The notes under the pieces are model-generated. The model searched no databases and was not told where the DNA came from. It worked only from the letters and a program-made list of their open reading frames with translations. From Diphasiastrum complanatum (lineage: Eukaryota; Streptophyta; Lycopodiopsida; Lycopodiales; Lycopodiaceae), in NCBI GenBank assembly GCA_029204225.1, contig MU835756.1, forward strand, positions 1 through 32,500: a DNA stretch of 32,500 nucleotides. The letters are read 5' to 3'. The position numbers were made by a program, and so were the translations under genes. Below are positions 29,476 through 32,500 of the stretch, one piece after another. Numbering within the stretch: the stretch's first letter is position 1; every line of letters starts with the position of its first letter.

Positions 29476-29625
29476 CGTTCTCTCTCCTCGGTTGAGTTCG
29501 TTCTCTCACTAACCTTTTCTCTCTCCTCGGATGAGTACGTTCTCTCACTAACTTTTTCTCTCTCCTCGGTTGAAATCCTTCTCTCACTACCCTCTTCTCT
29601 CTTCTCCTGCGGTTGAGATCCCTCT
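29476..29625 (+). repeat. 39-bp minisatellite, about four units
   Basis: The unit CTCTCCTCGGTTGAGTTCGT plus TCTCTCACTAACCTTTTCT recurs with CTCTCCTCGG at 29482, 29521 and 29560 and a diverged unit at about 29599 (step 39). Because 39 is a multiple of three, a minus-strand frame (29680-29384) reads as a 13-residue Arg/Glu repeat (REKRLVRERTQPR). I consider this frame non-coding leader DNA of the HSP70 fragment. Confidence 0.9.
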
Positions 29626-29871
29626 CTCTCTCTCTCTCTCTACTGGTCTCTCCAGCATTGTTCAATTTTTTTTTCCACAATCACCCAACTGCATAGAAGC
29701 AGCCGCAAAAAAACTTTGCCATAAATTTTAAACTCTTCCATGGTTTTTATACTCTTTTATGAGCATAAAAATGTATTATGGATTTCAAATGTTTTTTAGA
29801 ATCTAATTTGTAAATTTTTTAAATACCCCATTTTCTGAGTTGAATGCAACTCATTTATATTCTCTTTTTTT

Positions 29872-29961
29872 GAACTGCTATAACTTCCTAGTGCGAGCTC
29901 AGATTTTAGTGCTGTAAAAACAAAAAGTGATCAGAAAGACGAGCCTGACACGACTAAGTTA
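29872..29961 (+). repeat. Leader repeat shared with element 1
   Basis: GAACTGCTATAACTTCCTAG, then GAGCTCAGATTTTAGTGCTG, then GTGATCAGAAAGACGAGCCT and GACACGACTAAGTTATT. It aligns throughout with 4116-4207 and partly with 4277-4365. It marks the distal border of the segment that carries the HSP70 fragment. Confidence 0.7.
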
Positions 29962-29969
29962 TTGAAATT

Positions 29970-31040
29970 ACAACTTTTTGCCTTTTCAATTTCACTCATC
30001 GTAAAACTCTGAGTTTTAAGTGAGTGGAGAAATTGTCAAGATCTTATTTCCTTGCAAAAATCAGACTTCGCAATTTTTTCTATAAGGGTCTTTATAAATT
30101 TACAGACTCATATTCTCCCTTGATTTGTTAAAATGGTTCATAAAAACCATTTTATGAACAACCAATTTGCAAACATACAAATACAATTCATAAACCATAT
30201 GTGATTTCTAGCATGTGTTTTGGTTTGAATGCAACACATCACAACAAAAAATTTATAGCAACAAATATTTTCTACAAAATATGTTTTCTATGCAAATCCA
30301 CAACAAGGAACAGTAAACTAACATGTCAAATGCTATGTTGATTTTCAAAAAAATTGTTGAAGAATGTAATTGATTTTTTTTTTTAGCAAAAGTTAAGCTT
30401 CAGTAATATTCTCGCAACGTCACTTTCTTCTAATCACTATGAGACGTTTAAAAAGCCTCACATGTATAATCACCAGCCTTGTAGTTTGACAATCGACATT
30501 GCTTGTCATGTTTTTTTTTCAATGATGGTTTGATTAATCAGTTGACTTTCAAATCTGAAATGAAGTTTGATAATTTAGAAATGAGTACTAATTTCAAAGA
30601 TGAGCCCCCAAGTTGGAAGGGCTAAAAGTTGAATCATGAATGCGAAAGCTTGTGCTGAATTTTTTTTAAAGTTTCAAGTGATGTGTATAATATATTTATT
30701 GTGAATCTATACAAGTAAAAAAACAAAGGTGCAAGTCAAAATGACATTTTTGAATTGTATGTGCATGTCTGCTATGACGGCCAAATTTTTAGGAAGCCTG
30801 TATTTACAGCCAAAATCGCTTTTGACGGTCAATACGGCTGTCAAAACTGAAGGTTGATAATCACCATGAGATTTATTTGCGAGTCTCAAATTGTCATTTT
30901 GTTATGCAACTATTTCTCATGAGTCACACAATGACATAATACATATTTCCATTGTTGGGATTGATTTTTTAGATCATTTCTTTTTTTATAATAGTAACTA
31001 ATATGGTCACACATTGACTACGGATGCCATTCACATAAGA
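29970..31040. other. AT-rich DNA without gene
   Basis: No conserved frame. A hairpin lies at about 30132-30158 (GGTTCATAAAAACCATTTTATGAAC; stem GTTCATAAAA with TTTTATGAAC). GACGGCCAAA, GACGGTCAATACGGCTGTCA and related motifs occur at 30775-30845. The expected gag-like frame and 3' LTR of element 2 are not visible. Confidence 0.4.
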
Positions 31041-31044
31041 TTAA

Positions 31045-31058
31045 CACTATAAGAAAAA
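31045..31058 (+). repeat. CACTA-type terminal inverted repeat end (single)
   Basis: CACTATAAGAAAAA matches the typical 5' terminus of plant CACTA/En-Spm elements and their MITEs (CACTACAAGAAAA), preceded by TAA, which could be one half of the usual 3-bp target duplication. I found no matching TTTTTCTTATAGTG end to the right within the window, so the element would be truncated or extend beyond it. Confidence 0.4.
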
Positions 31059-31289
31059 AAAATTGTCTCGTGAAAACTAGGTACGGACACCTACAACCTT
31101 AACAAACAGCCCACAAGGAAAATTAAAAATTGTCTATATAATTATATGTATTGAACTTATCCATAAATCATGCCCATGCACAAATACAACCATAGATTTT
31201 ACAAATGTTTTTGGTTTCACCATCTATGGCAGTGTAGAACTTAACATTATATAATTCAAAACCATAGATCATATTCATCTCAAATGAGA

Positions 31290-32226
31290 CTAGCATATCA
31301 ACTAGGCGCATATGTGGCCTGCCACGCAAGCCTATGCTAGGCCTGTGTGACTTGCCACATGGCAACTTTTGAGCCCACCTATATATATCTCTCTCTGTAG
31401 GTCCACTCAAGCCTACGTGGTAGATCTCGGTTGGCTTGCCATACAAGCCTAAGGTAGGCCTACATGGCTGCTACTTGGCAAACCTCAAGCCTACATGATT
31501 TGCCCTGTGGCAGACCTATGTGGCTTGCCACATGGCAGTGTGTGACAGGCTTGGTAGATAGCAGACCACATAGGCAGAGCCTAGTTGGCTTGCTTGTCTA
31601 TGATTTGCCTCGTGGCAGCCATACGTGACTTGCCACGTGGTAGCCTATGACAGGCTTGGTAGATAGCAGGCCTATGTGGCGTGCTACACAAGCCTATGAT
31701 AGGCCATGTGGCAAGCCACACAAGCCTATGGTAGGCCTATGTGGCTTGCCACGTGGTAGCTTTTGAGCCCCAGCTCTTTCTCTCTCTAGGTCCACTTAGG
31801 CCTATGTGGCAAAGTCTGGTTGGCTTGCCACACAAGCCTATGTTAGACCTACGTGGTTTGCAAACCCTAAGCTTGCAAGACTTGCCACGTGGTAGACCTA
31901 CGTGGCTTTCCACGTGGCAGCCTACGACAAGATTGGCAGTTAGTAGATCTCCACTCAGGCCTACCTGGCAGAGCTTGGTTGGCTTACCATGCAAGCCTAT
32001 GTTAGAACTACGTGGTTTGCCACGTGACAAACCCGAAGCTTGCATGACTTGTCATGGGGTAGGCCTACATGGCAAGCCATGTGGCAGTCTGCGACATGTT
32101 TGGTAGATAGCAGACCTATGTGGCCTGCTACACAAGCCTATGGTAGTTCTACGTGGCTTTCCACGTGGCAAGTCCCAAGCCTACATGGTTTTATACGTGG
32201 CAAGCCTATGTGGCAACTTTCGAGCC

Positions 32227-32230
<4 letters not shown>
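31290..32230. repeat. G-box-rich satellite with 390-460 bp higher-order period
   Basis: The stretch consists of variants of CTACGTGGCTTGCCACGTGG, ACAAGCCTATGTTAGGCC, CCTATGACAGGCTTGGTAGA and GGTCCACTCAGGCCTA. A marker TTTTGAGCCCCA (or TTTCGAGCCCCA) ends successive blocks at about 31367, 31761 and 32217, giving steps of 394 and 456. Within blocks the inverted pair CTACGTGG/CCACGTGG recurs about every 20-60 bases. Perfect CACGTG sites lie at 31634, 31750, 31886, 31911, 32021 and 32162. Short frames on both strands are repeat artefacts. After two of the markers CT runs follow. Confidence 0.85.

Positions 32231-32285
<55 letters not shown>
32230..32285. repeat. (CT)n microsatellite
   Basis: A perfect CT run of about 56 bases, the longest in the window. 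It joins the satellite's AGCCCCAT end to the copia gag fragment; the first gag-like codons on the far side read into ICERERER, which is an artefact. Confidence 0.98.
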
Positions 32286-32288
<3 letters not shown>

Positions 32289-32289
32289 T

Positions 32290-32500
32290 ATATATTGAAG
32301 CCTAAACTCCTCATTCACCAAGATCTCTTGCAAATCCACAATACTTGGCAAAGCCTTTTGAATAGCAAGACTTTGAACAAGATTAGCATGATCATCCAAC
32401 AAGCCATTAAGTATAACTTGAACAAGTTCTACCTCGTTAATGCTTTCATCAATACATGCTAACTCATCATTGAATGCTTTAACCCTCAAAACAAAAGCAT
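32290..32500 (-). pseudogene. Ty1/copia gag (UBN2-type) fragment, cut by the window end
   Basis: The minus-strand frame has NEVELVQVILNGLLDDHANL, then VQSLAIQKALPSIVDLQEIL and VNEEFRLQYI. These correspond to the copia gag core (family form: ELVQ..LNGLP..Y..LV.SL, followed by L.D L...L..EE.R). Gag packages the element RNA. Homology begins at or beyond the right edge and ends at the CT tract at 32285, so the zinc knuckle and pol are absent. The LPEEY motif reads LLDDH. It is in the same orientation as the copia remnants at 1-1114, 10870-13613 and 18569-19984, but comes from a different family member than the gag at 647-1114. Confidence 0.85.

Larger units (their letters stand above)
27171..29961 (+). 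mobile_element. Non-autonomous LTR retroelement (element 2) carrying an HSP70 fragment
   Basis: The order is LTR (27171-27699), PBS, leader, GAGAGAAGCACTTCAA block (28375), CTAAACCTAAACC/CTAACCCTA block (28464-28510), antisense HSP70 fragment (28516-29222), its probable leader with CT tracts and a minisatellite, then the GATCAG...GAGCCTGACA block (29872-29961). The same anchor blocks lie in the same order in element 1 at 2961-4207. The interval between the last two anchors is about 440 bases there and about 1370 here, the difference being the HSP70 piece. No downstream gag-like frame or 3' LTR was found, so the copy is truncated or rearranged after about 30000. Confidence 0.55.

Noticed and set aside
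31737-32106. Overlapping frames of 102-121 codons on both strands in the satellite
   Set aside because: Repeat units lacking stops give open frames on both strands; the translations are degenerate copies of the same motif.
31290-32230. CRISPR-like array
   Set aside because: Repeats are degenerate, of variable spacing, and the context is a plant nuclear genome; it is a satellite.

Overview
This window looks like nuclear DNA of a land plant with a large, repeat-rich genome. The evidence is many decayed Ty1/copia and Ty3/gypsy LTR-retrotransposon pieces, plant-type LTR promoters, initiator-tRNA-type primer-binding sites, CT/TA microsatellites, CACTA-type transposon traces and a cytosolic HSP70 fragment of plant type. 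I cannot narrow the species. No intact host gene with a complete exon structure is visible. Almost every recognisable coding stretch is a broken mobile-element gene.

Layout, left to right. 1-1114: minus-strand copia fragment (integrase start, protease, gag). 1115-2960: non-coding LTR-like DNA with hairpins and a MITE-like foldback unit (2484-2935). 2961-6640 and beyond: plus-strand non-autonomous LTR element (element 1) with PBS, long leader, CT tract, degenerate D/N/Q-rich frame, polypurine tract and 3' LTR start at 6626. 6890-8690: nothing recognisable. 8720-9308: one possible host-type exon on the minus strand, ending at a good splice donor. 9385-9975: microsatellite and minisatellites. 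10870-13613: minus-strand copia reverse transcriptase abutting the 3' LTR and RNase H of a second copia element. 13620-17760: AT-rich non-coding DNA with tandem repeats, a plus-strand TATA and a related LTR. 17775-19984: a third copia 3' end. 20730-21014: possible CACTA transposase-associated domain. 21601-22440: LTR start and a plus-strand copia integrase.

22435-27100, read on the minus strand, carries the end of a Ty3/gypsy integrase, then a gap with a TATA box, then a long broken extra frame (25854 down to 24459 and 23265 down to 22435). That frame is split by a 0.9-kb inverted-repeat unit full of palindromes.

27171-29961 is a second member of the element-1 family (element 2): LTR, decayed PBS and leader, with an antisense N-terminal HSP70 fragment sitting between two leader segments that are collinear with element 1. 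After it come 1 kb of featureless AT-rich DNA, a single CACTA-like terminus (31045), a G-box-rich satellite (31290-32230), a CT tract and a minus-strand copia gag fragment running off the end.

The main points of interest are the apparent capture of an HSP70 fragment by a retroelement leader, the extra frame downstream of gypsy pol with its own TATA box, the palindromic foldback unit, and the CACGTG-dense satellite.
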